NCBI GenBank assembly: GCA_002381945.1
Contig: DFXY01000061.1
Span: forward strand, 1-48,129
Reading direction: 5' to 3'
Source: Bacteriovoracaceae bacterium UBA4096
GTDB lineage: Bacteria > Bdellovibrionota > Bacteriovoracia > Bacteriovoracales > Bacteriovoracaceae
Length of the DNA: 48,129 nucleotides
Shown: piece after piece, positions 41,283 through 48,129 of the stretch
How the letters are laid out: every line of letters begins with the position of its first letter
Position numbering within the stretch: the first letter of the stretch is position 1
Program-made: the position numbers and the translations under genes
Notes under the pieces: generated by a model
Database searches by the model: none
What the model was told of the DNA's origin: nothing
What the model saw: only the letters and a program-made list of their open reading frames with translations

Positions 41283-41831
41283 TTAAAATCTTTCCTGCTG
41301 GTTTACGTCCCAGCAAAATTCTTCTGTTATTATAAAGTCCATGTAGCAGTCATGCTGTTCTACAGGGATTTTTTCTACAATTTGTTCAGACCAAGCGAGA
41401 CCAATTTTTAAAAAGTTCTTGCCCTCAAGATAACGGTCATAATAGCCCTTGCCTCGACCAAGTCGCGCACCGCTCAAGTCAAATCCTACTCCAGGCACTA
41501 AAAACCATTCAGGTTCGGCCGGATGATAAGGAGGTTCAAGCCAAGTAGCTCCTTTTGGCATCCCGTTAGGAATTCCAAAAAGCATTTCACCTTCAAACAA
41601 AATCGGAAAGGCCAGGCTTAAAGGAACTGCTCGTAAGAGTTCCTGATAAACCGGAGCGACTTCGTCTTTAAGAGGTAAATAACCAGCTCCTACTTGACCA
41701 TGCAGTTCAGGGAGTGAAGAGATAAGTTTGATAAGTTGATTAGTTAACGAGAAACTCAACGATAGTATCGTGTCGTTAGACAATGAAGAGAGCCTAGATA
41801 ATAAATCATTTCTAAGACTTTCTTTATCCAC
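41283..41831 (-). CDS. 5-formyltetrahydrofolate cyclo-ligase
   Basis: Converts 5-formyl-THF to 5,10-methenyl-THF using ATP. In 182 residues the C-terminal ARLGRGKGYYDRYL is the family signature for ATP and folate binding. VPGVGFDLSG precedes it, and GIPNGMPKGA lies near the middle. The start is GTG, two bases after the zapA stop, so it is co-transcribed with zapA. The zapA-ygfA neighbourhood is common, but in Enterobacteria a 6S RNA gene separates them. Here the gap is only two bases, so no 6S RNA fits. Confidence 0.9.
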   Translation of the reverse strand: MDKESLRNDLLSRLSSLSNDTILSLSFSLTNQLIKLISSLPELHGQVGAGYLPLKDEVAPVYQELLRAVPLSLAFPILFEGEMLFGIPNGMPKGATWLEPPYHPAEPEWFLVPGVGFDLSGARLGRGKGYYDRYLEGKNFLKIGLAWSEQIVEKIPVEQHDCYMDFIITEEFCWDVNQQERF

Positions 41832-41833
41832 AA

Positions 41834-42124
41834 TTAATTCTCTTCAAGACTCAAAGCTTGAAGGGCCGTTTCGAGAGATTCTTCAAGTTTGAGAATGTTC
41901 GTTTTATATTCATCCTCTAACTCTAATTTTTCCGTCGCCATTTTTAGTGCTACTAAAACTGCAACATCTGTATCTCTAAGCAAAGGGCGTTTCGCCTTGA
42001 GTTCCTGGATTTCCAGCAACACAAGATCAATCACTGCCTTTGCATTGTGACTATCATGTCGTTCAGGTCTGTATTTAACCTTGCAACCTAAAACATCAAA
42101 TTCTTGTTCCTGACTTTGGGTCAT
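41834..42124 (-). CDS. zapA: Cell division protein ZapA
   Basis: A 96-residue cytoplasmic protein that promotes FtsZ bundling. It begins with a short domain (EFDVLGCKVKYRPERHDSHN) and continues with VAVLVALKMATEKLELEDEY and a coiled-coil tail, which fit ZapA. Upstream, TTGACT (42154-42159) and TACCTT (42131-42136), 17 bases apart, would start transcription close to the ATG, and no Shine-Dalgarno is visible. The mRNA may therefore be leaderless, unless read-through from ftsY supplies it. The gene sits between ftsY and the folate cyclo-ligase gene. Confidence 0.85.
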   Translation of the reverse strand: MTQSQEQEFDVLGCKVKYRPERHDSHNAKAVIDLVLLEIQELKAKRPLLRDTDVAVLVALKMATEKLELEDEYKTNILKLEESLETALQALSLEEN

Positions 42125-42130
42125 AGAAAT

Positions 42131-42159
42131 AAGGTAGTGGAGGCCCGGATAAAAGTCAA
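42131..42159 (-). promoter_or_regulatory. Possible promoter giving a leaderless zapA transcript
   Basis: On the minus strand TTGACT and TACCTT are separated by 17 bases, and only six bases remain between the -10 box and the ATG at 42124. The -10 is weak (three of six). Confidence 0.35.
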
Positions 42160-42195
42160 TGAAGACGCTTAGGGAAACGTTGTATTTTCAGTCGT

Positions 42196-43320
42196 TTAAG
42201 TCGTCTCTAAACCAATTAAAGTTTTAAGGTAAAGTTCAAGATCAAACAAGTGTAAATCCTCAACTGATTCTCCTACTCCAATATAAGTAATTGGGACGCG
42301 AAGTTGATCTACAATGCCAACAGCACTTCCTGCTTTGGCCGAACCATCGCATTTTGTGAATATAATTCCAGTCAGTTGAAGTGCTTTATGAAATTCCTGG
42401 GCCTGCTTCAAAGCATTTTGGCCGGTGATAGCATCCAAAACTAAAAGAACTTCTTGAGGAGCATCAGGACTAATTTTTGACATGACACGTTTTGTTTTTG
42501 TCAGCTCATCCATTAAATTCTGATTCGTATGAAGTCTGCCGGCAGTATCAATCAGGCAGTAATCATAGTTCTCAGCAAAAGCCTTAGCCACTGTGTCATA
42601 AGCTACGCCACTTGGATCCGCACCATCTTTGGCCCGAACCATATCAACTCCGGCCCGATCACACCAAACTTGGAGCTGGTCTACTGCCGCTGCTCGAAAA
42701 GTGTCACATGCCCCTACTATAACCTTGGCCCCTTGGGATTTTAGTTTAGTGGCCAGTTTTCCAATCGTTGTGGTTTTTCCGGCCCCATTAACACCTACGA
42801 TCATGAAGACGCGGGTTTTCTTTTCATTCGGATGAAAATCAAAAACGTCTTTGTGGATGTTCTGCTGAACCGGGGCCATCTTTTCTTTCATAAAGCCATA
42901 AACAAGATCTTGGATTTCAACGGCACTCTTACCTTTACCGTCACTTTCTAGTTTACCTAGTAGTTGCTGAACCATACCTGTAGGTATATCGGCCGTATAA
43001 AGTACTTCTTCAATTTCATCTAAGGCAGGAGTGGGACCAGAAAATAAATTTCCGATTTTTCCCCAAACTTCCGAGCGGGATTTGGATAATCCCATACTTA
43101 ATCGATCCGTCCAGGATACTTTAGGAATCTCAACAGGAGGAGCTTTTCTCTCTTCGAGTTTAGCTTCAATCTTTTCTTCAACTTGATGAATTTTTTCTTC
43201 TAATTTCTTTTCAGCTTTCTTTAAACGTTGAAGATAATAGAAAAGAGCTCCGCCCAATACGATAAAGCCGCTTACATAAACTTCAATATTTTCCAGAACG
43301 ATACTCTGCAAATCCATCAT
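42196..43320 (-). CDS. ftsY: Signal recognition particle receptor FtsY
   Basis: GTPase receptor that docks ribosome-SRP complexes at the inner membrane. In 374 residues the GTPase domain has GVNGAGKTTTIGKLA (K182 in the P-loop), DTFRAAAVDQL, DTAGRLHTN and TKCDGSAKAG. The N-terminus is unusual: a predicted membrane helix (about 12-30, VYVSGFIVLGGALFYYLQRL) and then a charged coiled coil to about 60. It thus appears directly anchored, where E. coli FtsY uses an acidic A domain. AAAAGGA precedes two consecutive ATG codons. It is 24 bases after the CoA-type Nudix gene. Confidence 0.94.
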   Translation of the reverse strand: MMDLQSIVLENIEVYVSGFIVLGGALFYYLQRLKKAEKKLEEKIHQVEEKIEAKLEERKAPPVEIPKVSWTDRLSMGLSKSRSEVWGKIGNLFSGPTPALDEIEEVLYTADIPTGMVQQLLGKLESDGKGKSAVEIQDLVYGFMKEKMAPVQQNIHKDVFDFHPNEKKTRVFMIVGVNGAGKTTTIGKLATKLKSQGAKVIVGACDTFRAAAVDQLQVWCDRAGVDMVRAKDGADPSGVAYDTVAKAFAENYDYCLIDTAGRLHTNQNLMDELTKTKRVMSKISPDAPQEVLLVLDAITGQNALKQAQEFHKALQLTGIIFTKCDGSAKAGSAVGIVDQLRVPITYIGVGESVEDLHLFDLELYLKTLIGLETT

Positions 43321-43344
43321 GATTCCTTTTAATGCACGCTAGTA

Positions 43345-43938
43345 TTAACCGGCCTCGGGCCCATAGTAAAGTCGTAAGAAATCCCAAACCATTGAAGCCG
43401 TGGCCCCCCACAACAAATGGGTATGAAAATTCTGTGATAAATTCAAGAATGTGCCTTTCTGGATAGGATGATAAAGTACGGGAACACGGGCAAAACCATT
43501 GCGCCAGGCAAATTCCCAATTTTCTTCTTTTGCAAGCTCCTTCCAGGGATAAACAATAACGTCATCCCATTCCCCGTTACTTTTAACTCGATTCAAAAAA
43601 TCTTCTGTCGGTATTAAAAGTTTTGATAATACCGGGACAATAGGTTGTAAACGGGCAGTCATTACAATAGGCAAATAACCGAGAAACTGAATCTGGTCAC
43701 GGGGAAGACTCGTCTCTTCTTCAAATTCTCTTTGGGCAACAATCCATGGATCGCTTTCATGACCTTGTTTATGGCCTCCTAAAAAGGCCATCTGTCCACC
43801 ATGAGTGGGCATGGCCTCAGAGCGTTTGATAAAGAAAACATACTCTTCATTACATAAAAAGACGACAGACCCTTTCCACTCATAATCCTGAAGGGTATGC
43901 TCTGTTTGAACTATTTGTTTTATACGGTGAAAGTCCAT
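43345..43938 (-). CDS. Nudix hydrolase, CoA pyrophosphatase-like
   Basis: 197 residues. The segment HGGQMAFLGGHKQGHESDPW leads into a Nudix box ending REFEEETSL, and the preceding VVFLCNEEYVFFIKR strand pair is the usual start of this fold. The GGQ(M/I)xFPGGH arrangement and the length fit the CoA diphosphatase (NudL-like) branch, but the second G-x-P is altered to LGGH. Activity on CoA or another nucleotide is inferred. The ATG at 43938 shares bases with the ATG of the divergent epmA gene. No Shine-Dalgarno is strong. Confidence 0.8.
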   Translation of the reverse strand: MDFHRIKQIVQTEHTLQDYEWKGSVVFLCNEEYVFFIKRSEAMPTHGGQMAFLGGHKQGHESDPWIVAQREFEEETSLPRDQIQFLGYLPIVMTARLQPIVPVLSKLLIPTEDFLNRVKSNGEWDDVIVYPWKELAKEENWEFAWRNGFARVPVLYHPIQKGTFLNLSQNFHTHLLWGATASMVWDFLRLYYGPEAG

Positions 43939-44890
43939 GCGTCTTCGTTACCAATTTGAACTCATCCAGATTATTCGAAACTATTTCCAGGGGCAAGGCT
44001 TCTTAGACGTCTTAACTCCCCCAGCCGTGGAAAATCCCGGTATGGAAGTGCACATTCACCCTTTTCAACTTCATTCGGTAAATAAAGAAGAGTTAAGGCC
44101 TCTTTATCTTCATACTTCTCCTGAATTTTGTATGAAAGAGCTTCTTGCCAGTGACGAAGGGTTTGATAAAATTTTTTCTCTATCCTATTGTTTTCGAGAT
44201 GAACCCGACTCACCTATCCACCGCTCACAATTTTTAATGCTGGAGTGGTATCGGAAAAATGAGCGTTATGAAAGCATCATGCAGGATATAGAAGGCCTTA
44301 TCGCCTATGTGATTGAAGAAGGTAAAAAAAGAAATTTCCCGCAAAGATTAAAAGACCAAAAGCTGATAAAAAAAACCATGCAGGAACTTTTCCAGGAAGA
44401 ACTGCAGATTGATATTCTTAACTATTCAGACATCCCGTCCATTAAGAATTTACTAAAAAATTATTCTGATGTACCAGTTCCGAACGTTGAACTGGAATGG
44501 GATGATTATTTTTTCCTACTCTACTTAAATCGCATTGAACCTGTGCTTATAAAATACCCATTGCTCATGATAACAGAATTCCCGGCCCCACTCAGCGCTC
44601 TATCCACGCTTAAGGCCAGTGATCCAAGAGTATGTGAACGCTTTGAAGTCTATATAAATGGAATTGAACTCTGTAATTGTTTCAATGAGCTGACTGATGC
44701 AAATGAACAGCGCAGACGATTCAAAATACAAAATGATCTAAAACAAAAAATTTACCACTATCAATTGCCTGATCCTCAGAACTTTTATCAGACAATGGAT
44801 AAAGGCTTTCCACCATCTGCAGGAATCGCACTCGGAGTGGAACGACTTCTCCACTCTCTTTTTGACATCGAAAATCCATTTTTTTACTGA
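43937..44890 (+). CDS. epmA: EF-P beta-lysylation ligase EpmA-like (GenX/PoxA)
   Basis: A class II lysyl-tRNA-synthetase-like catalytic domain without the anticodon-binding domain, 317 residues. Motif 2 lies in SYCFRDE and FLMLEWYR, the LTSPEF-type loop in LHTSPEFCMKELL, and motif 3 in GIALGVERLLHSLF. Such proteins attach (R)-beta-lysine to elongation factor P, which relieves stalling at polyproline. EF-P and EpmB genes are not in this window. The start overlaps the divergent Nudix start by two bases, and the end overlaps the convergent orphan by seven. There is only a weak GGTGA ribosome-binding site. It could also modify another target. Confidence 0.86.
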   Translation: MRLRYQFELIQIIRNYFQGQGFLDVLTPPAVENPGMEVHIHPFQLHSVNKEELRPLYLHTSPEFCMKELLASDEGFDKIFSLSYCFRDEPDSPIHRSQFLMLEWYRKNERYESIMQDIEGLIAYVIEEGKKRNFPQRLKDQKLIKKTMQELFQEELQIDILNYSDIPSIKNLLKNYSDVPVPNVELEWDDYFFLLYLNRIEPVLIKYPLLMITEFPAPLSALSTLKASDPRVCERFEVYINGIELCNCFNELTDANEQRRRFKIQNDLKQKIYHYQLPDPQNFYQTMDKGFPPSAGIALGVERLLHSLFDIENPFFY

Positions 44891-45705
44891 ATCATCTGTA
44901 GGCCGTTCATGACTAAATGAAGTTTTATGATAATTTCAGACTTGATATGCTGAACTGGCATACTCTTGGCCCATTCATAATGATATGAAGCTGAAGTGTT
45001 TTTTCGAATTTGTGACTCCATCATCAATTCATGATTCCGGGCCATGTCGGCCGAAAAATTCGCGTACCAACGATAAAGTAAATCCAGGTCCTTCACTTCA
45101 TAAAGCTCGAGCAGATCAAGGCTTTTTTCAGTCAATATTCTTTTCAAAGAATACAAATTAAGCTGATTAATAGATTGTTTTTCGAAAGTCTGATTCAAAT
45201 ACTTCTGACTAAACATTAGGCTAAAATCAAGAAGCTTATCAGCGGGTCGATCCTCCATACTCTCCAGGCCATTGTAAACTTCGTCTAATACTAACGCCTG
45301 GTAAATTCCTTCCCGGGAACCACCTTGCTCCAAAGTATTTAGCCAATTTGCTAAATCCTCATCCTTCGCTTCAGTTTTCCGGGTAACATGAAAAAGCTCT
45401 TCTATAAATTTATAATCAAACTGACGTTTACGTTCGGGTGGTAATTTATCAAACTCCGTAGGTCCCTTCGATTGCCTGGTATAGCTTCCAACATCAGTTG
45501 ATTTTTTTTCTTGAGTGGGTATTTCCGGCATAAGTACTTCAACCATCGGAGCAGGGGCAGCCCCTAGAAGTTTATTACTCCAATCAACACCGGCGACTTG
45601 AGTAATAAGATCCCTCACCTTCGTTTTCCAGGCCGGTTCAGTTACCTCTTGGGCCAAAACATTTAAAGATAAAGATAATCCGAGAATAAAGATCAGTTTT
45701 TTCAC
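44884..45705 (-). CDS. Secreted hypothetical protein, helical
   Basis: 273 residues with a signal peptide (MKKLIFILGLSLSLNVLA, cleavage before QEV). A Pro/Lys-rich linker follows to about 95, then a charged helical region (KLPPERKRQFDYKFIEELF) to the end with many Leu, Glu and Lys residues. No family is recognised and no lipobox is present, so it is probably periplasmic. The start is GTG at 45705 with AAGGAG nine bases upstream. Its 3' end overlaps the convergent epmA by seven bases. Confidence 0.7.
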   Translation of the reverse strand: MKKLIFILGLSLSLNVLAQEVTEPAWKTKVRDLITQVAGVDWSNKLLGAAPAPMVEVLMPEIPTQEKKSTDVGSYTRQSKGPTEFDKLPPERKRQFDYKFIEELFHVTRKTEAKDEDLANWLNTLEQGGSREGIYQALVLDEVYNGLESMEDRPADKLLDFSLMFSQKYLNQTFEKQSINQLNLYSLKRILTEKSLDLLELYEVKDLDLLYRWYANFSADMARNHELMMESQIRKNTSASYHYEWAKSMPVQHIKSEIIIKLHLVMNGLQMIQ

Positions 45706-45827
45706 TTAGGTAACTCCTTAAATTTCCATATAGTTTAAGACGTAATGGACAGGTAACCTACTAGGAGATTCTTGCCTCGAAAGCTTCAGAAGTCATTTTG
45801 CCCTATGATGTAAGAAGAGGAGCCACT

Positions 45828-46148
45828 ATGTTTGAAAGATTTTTCCTGAAAAAGCGCCGTGTAGAAGATGATGTTGTCGTAACAGCTGTTGTCTCTCAGA
45901 CTTCCGCCCTCATAAATGACCTTTATAAACAAATTGATTTTCGCTTTAAGGAACTATCCGCTCAGGTAAAAGAAGTTGAATTGGGCTTAGCTCAAATGGA
46001 AACAAAACTTTTAACCAAAGACTTGAAAGACAAGCAAGCCTACGGATTACTACACTATAAACTTCATGAAGCTAAGAATACAAAACTGAATGATGAAATA
46101 AAAGAATTAGAAACTAGCCTTAGACTCAAAAACCTAAAAGATCAGTAA
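45828..46148 (+). CDS. Small coiled-coil protein, unknown
   Basis: 106 residues from the ATG at 45828, supported by AGAGGAG just upstream; an in-frame ATG at 45798 lacks one. The basic N-terminus (FERFFLKKRRVEDD) leads into heptad-like Leu/Ile/Lys/Glu repeats (LYKQIDFRFKELSAQVKEVE), so it should form a helical coiled coil in the cytoplasm. No family is recognised. TATGAT at about 45804 could be a -10 box. It is convergent with the fibre gene, ten bases away. Confidence 0.65.
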   Translation: MFERFFLKKRRVEDDVVVTAVVSQTSALINDLYKQIDFRFKELSAQVKEVELGLAQMETKLLTKDLKDKQAYGLLHYKLHEAKNTKLNDEIKELETSLRLKNLKDQ

Positions 46149-46157
46149 GCTTACTGA
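46142..46157. repeat. Perfect 16-base palindrome between convergent stops
   Basis: TCAGTAAGCTTACTGA is a complete palindrome that covers the stop of the coiled-coil gene and ends two bases before the fibre gene stop. With a four-base loop it forms only a six-bp stem, and no T-run follows, so terminator activity is doubtful. Confidence 0.6.
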
Positions 46158-46158
46158 G

Positions 46159-48129
46159 TTACAAAGTTGCAGCCGAAGATTCAGTAACAGTCATCTCTCC
46201 TGGGTATATAATCCGGCCGTTGCCCACATAAGTGGAATCGACTCTAAATGATGTGTAATAAACATTTCCAGGTTTAAATCGTAAGTAAATATAACCATTA
46301 GAACCAATATACTGAGTTGGAGCAAAAAATCCCTGAGGATCACGACTTTGTGGATTATGAATGATTGTTGGAGAGGTCGTATAGGAATAGCCAACATAAG
46401 TAAGATCAATGATCTTACTATCTGCATAAGAATAACCCTCCACCTTGAAGTGATACATTCCATTATTAACCGTTGGTTTATATGGTGTGCGAATATGAAT
46501 ATAGTTTGCAGTTGTATTATTAGAAGTAAAAAATGAAACGACACCTATTGTTTTGGCACCCATGCCTGTACCGATGACGGCCGAACCAGCGACTTCCAGC
46601 TTTGCCTGAGGATTGGTACTACCGATTCCAACATTTCCAGACTTAACAATAGTCAGTGCTCGCAAATTATCACCATCTGCCGTATCTCCCGTACTGATAT
46701 TAATTCCACCTTCACCTCTCAAATTCAGAGAATCTCCGAATTGTTGAATTTCATTTGAATCAATCGCTAAATTACCAGGAGAACCACCCACAATGTTAAT
46801 GGCAGCATTTGCAATACTGGCAGAAGTCCCAGCAATGGTTCCTCCGTTGTTATTAACCTGTAAACTTCCCACTGGTGATGTTGTCCCTATTCCCACATTA
46901 CCAGTGGCCTCAGAAGCGTAAACAAGAACACGGCTATTTGCTGAATCAAATATTCCGGTAAATCCTGTTCCCGTGCCATTAGTCCAAATATAACTATCTC
47001 CTCCGGCCATTTTTAAATCACCAGTCAGAGCAAGATCTCCATTAACGTCCAATTTACTCGTTGGAGTAGAAGTTCCAATACCAACATTTCCTTCAGAACT
47101 TATTTTCATTCTCTCTGCAGGAGCAACCGTTCCAACAGGAGTCGTCGTAAAACGCATGCTGGTTCCCTTTGCAGTTAAAGAAAAGTTTTCAGCAGCATCG
47201 ATAGAAATACCCGCAATGTGTAGCCGGTCAATACCATCCCTTCCTTGAAAAGTAACAAGTCCATCACCACTTTGAGGATATGTTGAAGCGAGTGCAGTTC
47301 CCCGGGATCTATAACCTATGAAGTGAGTAGCATAGTTTGGATCAGCATAAGTATTACCTTCAATGATTCCATAAGTACCTTCTGCCTGCTGTCTTATCGT
47401 TCCATTAACATGAAACTTACTTATAGGAGTAGTAACTCCAATACCAACGTTACCGCCGTTATAATAAACACTGGTTCCATTCTTACTCCACTGCCCCGTC
47501 GAATCAAAAGCCGTCTTATTCGCAATAATTTGACCTTCTAGTTTTTCCAGTGCCTCAAGTAGAGTATCCGTAGCTGCAAGCGGTGTCGCAGACCCGGCCG
47601 CATAACCACTCAGTAGTGCCCCTCGCACACGCGAATCTAAAAAATAAAGATTCGTTCCTTCGGGAACAGAAGTGGTGTTCAAAGTTTGCCAGGACTTATC
47701 TCCTCTCCAGTACTGAGCGGTGGTTCCTGCAGTTATGGTTGGCTCCTTACCACCAAGGGCCGTGGCCAAACCATTCACTTTTGCTTGGGGAATGTCACCA
47801 TCAATCAGATTCAGTTTACTATATGTAATGGTAGTATTTGCAATGTCTGCATTGGCAATGGATAGATCAGCAATCTCCGTACTACCGACTGCACCTGAGA
47901 CGATCTCAGCATTCGCGATTGTCCCCGACAAATCTCCACCCACGGAACTCGAAGTCGTAGCAACTGCACTCCAGGATAAAGTTCCTGTTCCATTGGTGGT
48001 TAAAGCGTATCCGGATGTTCCAGTGGTTGCAGGAAATATGTAAGTCTGAGTGCTACCTAAACTGAGCGGGGCCTTGAGTTCAATATAATTCGCGGTATCT
48101 GACTTAAGGCGAAGCTTACCGCTTAAAGC
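46159..48129 (-). CDS. Fibre/adhesin-like protein, 5'-truncated by the window edge
   Basis: The frame is open from the window edge to the stop at 46159, about 656 residues. The GTG at 47943 is an internal codon, not the start. The chain is low in charge and Gly/Ser/Thr/Asn-rich. Segments such as DLSGTIANAEI, SKLNLIDGDIP and YWRGDKSWQTL resemble phage tail-fibre and adhesin shafts. Four GNVGIG-x-T-x-P motifs, each followed by a K/L-x-V-x-G segment (GNVGIGVTTP, GNVGIGTSTP, GNVGIGTTSP, GNVGIGSTNP), mark a beta-helical repeat. The C-terminal 120 residues are a separate beta domain with no visible S74 chaperone motif. With no phage genes nearby, a cell-surface attachment fibre is likeliest. Confidence 0.7.
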   Translation of the reverse strand, partial: ALSGKLRLKSDTANYIELKAPLSLGSTQTYIFPATTGTSGYALTTNGTGTLSWSAVATTSSSVGGDLSGTIANAEIVSGAVGSTEIADLSIANADIANTTITYSKLNLIDGDIPQAKVNGLATALGGKEPTITAGTTAQYWRGDKSWQTLNTTSVPEGTNLYFLDSRVRGALLSGYAAGSATPLAATDTLLEALEKLEGQIIANKTAFDSTGQWSKNGTSVYYNGGNVGIGVTTPISKFHVNGTIRQQAEGTYGIIEGNTYADPNYATHFIGYRSRGTALASTYPQSGDGLVTFQGRDGIDRLHIAGISIDAAENFSLTAKGTSMRFTTTPVGTVAPAERMKISSEGNVGIGTSTPTSKLDVNGDLALTGDLKMAGGDSYIWTNGTGTGFTGIFDSANSRVLVYASEATGNVGIGTTSPVGSLQVNNNGGTIAGTSASIANAAINIVGGSPGNLAIDSNEIQQFGDSLNLRGEGGINISTGDTADGDNLRALTIVKSGNVGIGSTNPQAKLEVAGSAVIGTGMGAKTIGVVSFFTSNNTTANYIHIRTPYKPTVNNGMYHFKVEGYSYADSKIIDLTYVGYSYTTSPTIIHNPQSRDPQGFFAPTQYIGSNGYIYLRFKPGNVYYTSFRVDSTYVGNGRIIYPGEMTVTESSAATL

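Noticed and set aside
41832..41833. A 6S RNA gene between zapA and the folate cyclo-ligase gene
   Set aside because: The gap is two bases, so there is no room.
47943..47943. Start codon of the fibre gene
   Set aside because: The frame continues open with the same composition to the window edge, so this GTG is internal.
46159..48129. Prophage tail-fibre gene
   Set aside because: No capsid, tail, integrase or lysis gene is present in the window; only the fibre-like sequence supports it.

Overview
The window is a compact, AT-leaning Gram-negative chromosome segment. Genes are packed tightly, with ATGA stop/start overlaps inside operons and convergent genes whose stops touch or overlap. There are many Sec signal peptides, lipoproteins and predicted outer-membrane barrels. 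I see no tRNA, rRNA, CRISPR array, IS element or phage module. Protein flavour (giant repeat lipoproteins, several secreted proteases, amino-acid catabolism, a fibre protein with GNVGIG repeats, sigma-54-like promoters) suggests a Bdellovibrionota/Bacteriovoracales-like organism. That is an inference from gene content; no marker gene here proves it.

Layout. 1-4026: a tyrosine/homogentisate catabolic operon (aromatic-type HisC paralogue, fumarylacetoacetase, homogentisate dioxygenase, flavin-reductase-like protein), possibly with a divergent gene at the left edge. 4027-6496: a secreted orphan and a cytoplasmic GH2 glycosidase on the minus strand. 6585-12241: a four-gene glycan operon (glycosyltransferase, GH1-RmlD fusion, UDP-galactopyranose mutase, UDP-glucose 4-epimerase) behind a near-consensus sigma-54 promoter. 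Glf and GalE would supply UDP-galactofuranose, so the product is probably a galactofuranose-containing surface glycan. 12323-14743: the TIGR03546/TIGR03545 membrane pair.

14763-32313: an envelope- and secretion-rich region. It holds an Asp-box propeller lipoprotein, three predicted outer-membrane proteins, a fused branched-chain 2-oxoacid dehydrogenase E1, an orphan lipoprotein, an S8 protease with a large insertion, a small Cys-rich secreted protein, an S1 protease, a TIGR03960 radical SAM protein and a 1073-residue seven-repeat lipoprotein.

32317-36883: a CsbD-like stress protein with its own sigma-54-like promoter, leucine/valine dehydrogenase, a 2Fe-2S ferredoxin, a thioredoxin-reductase-like flavoprotein and a CNNM/CorC transporter preceded by an odd AUG-less micro-ORF. 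36963-39699: a coupled minus-strand operon of a four-CxxC membrane protein, two membrane proteins, a MutT-type Nudix hydrolase and an SDR. 39720-43938: housekeeping genes rny, 5-formyl-THF cyclo-ligase, zapA, ftsY and a CoA-type Nudix hydrolase. 43937-44890: epmA, which overlaps its neighbours at both ends. 44884-48129: two orphans and the 3' part of a long fibre/adhesin gene running off the right edge.

Together, LeuDH plus the fused E1 (branched-chain amino acids) and HmgA/FAH (aromatic amino acids) indicate an organism that oxidises protein-derived amino acids, consistent with the secreted proteases. No intergenic gap exceeds about 200 bases.
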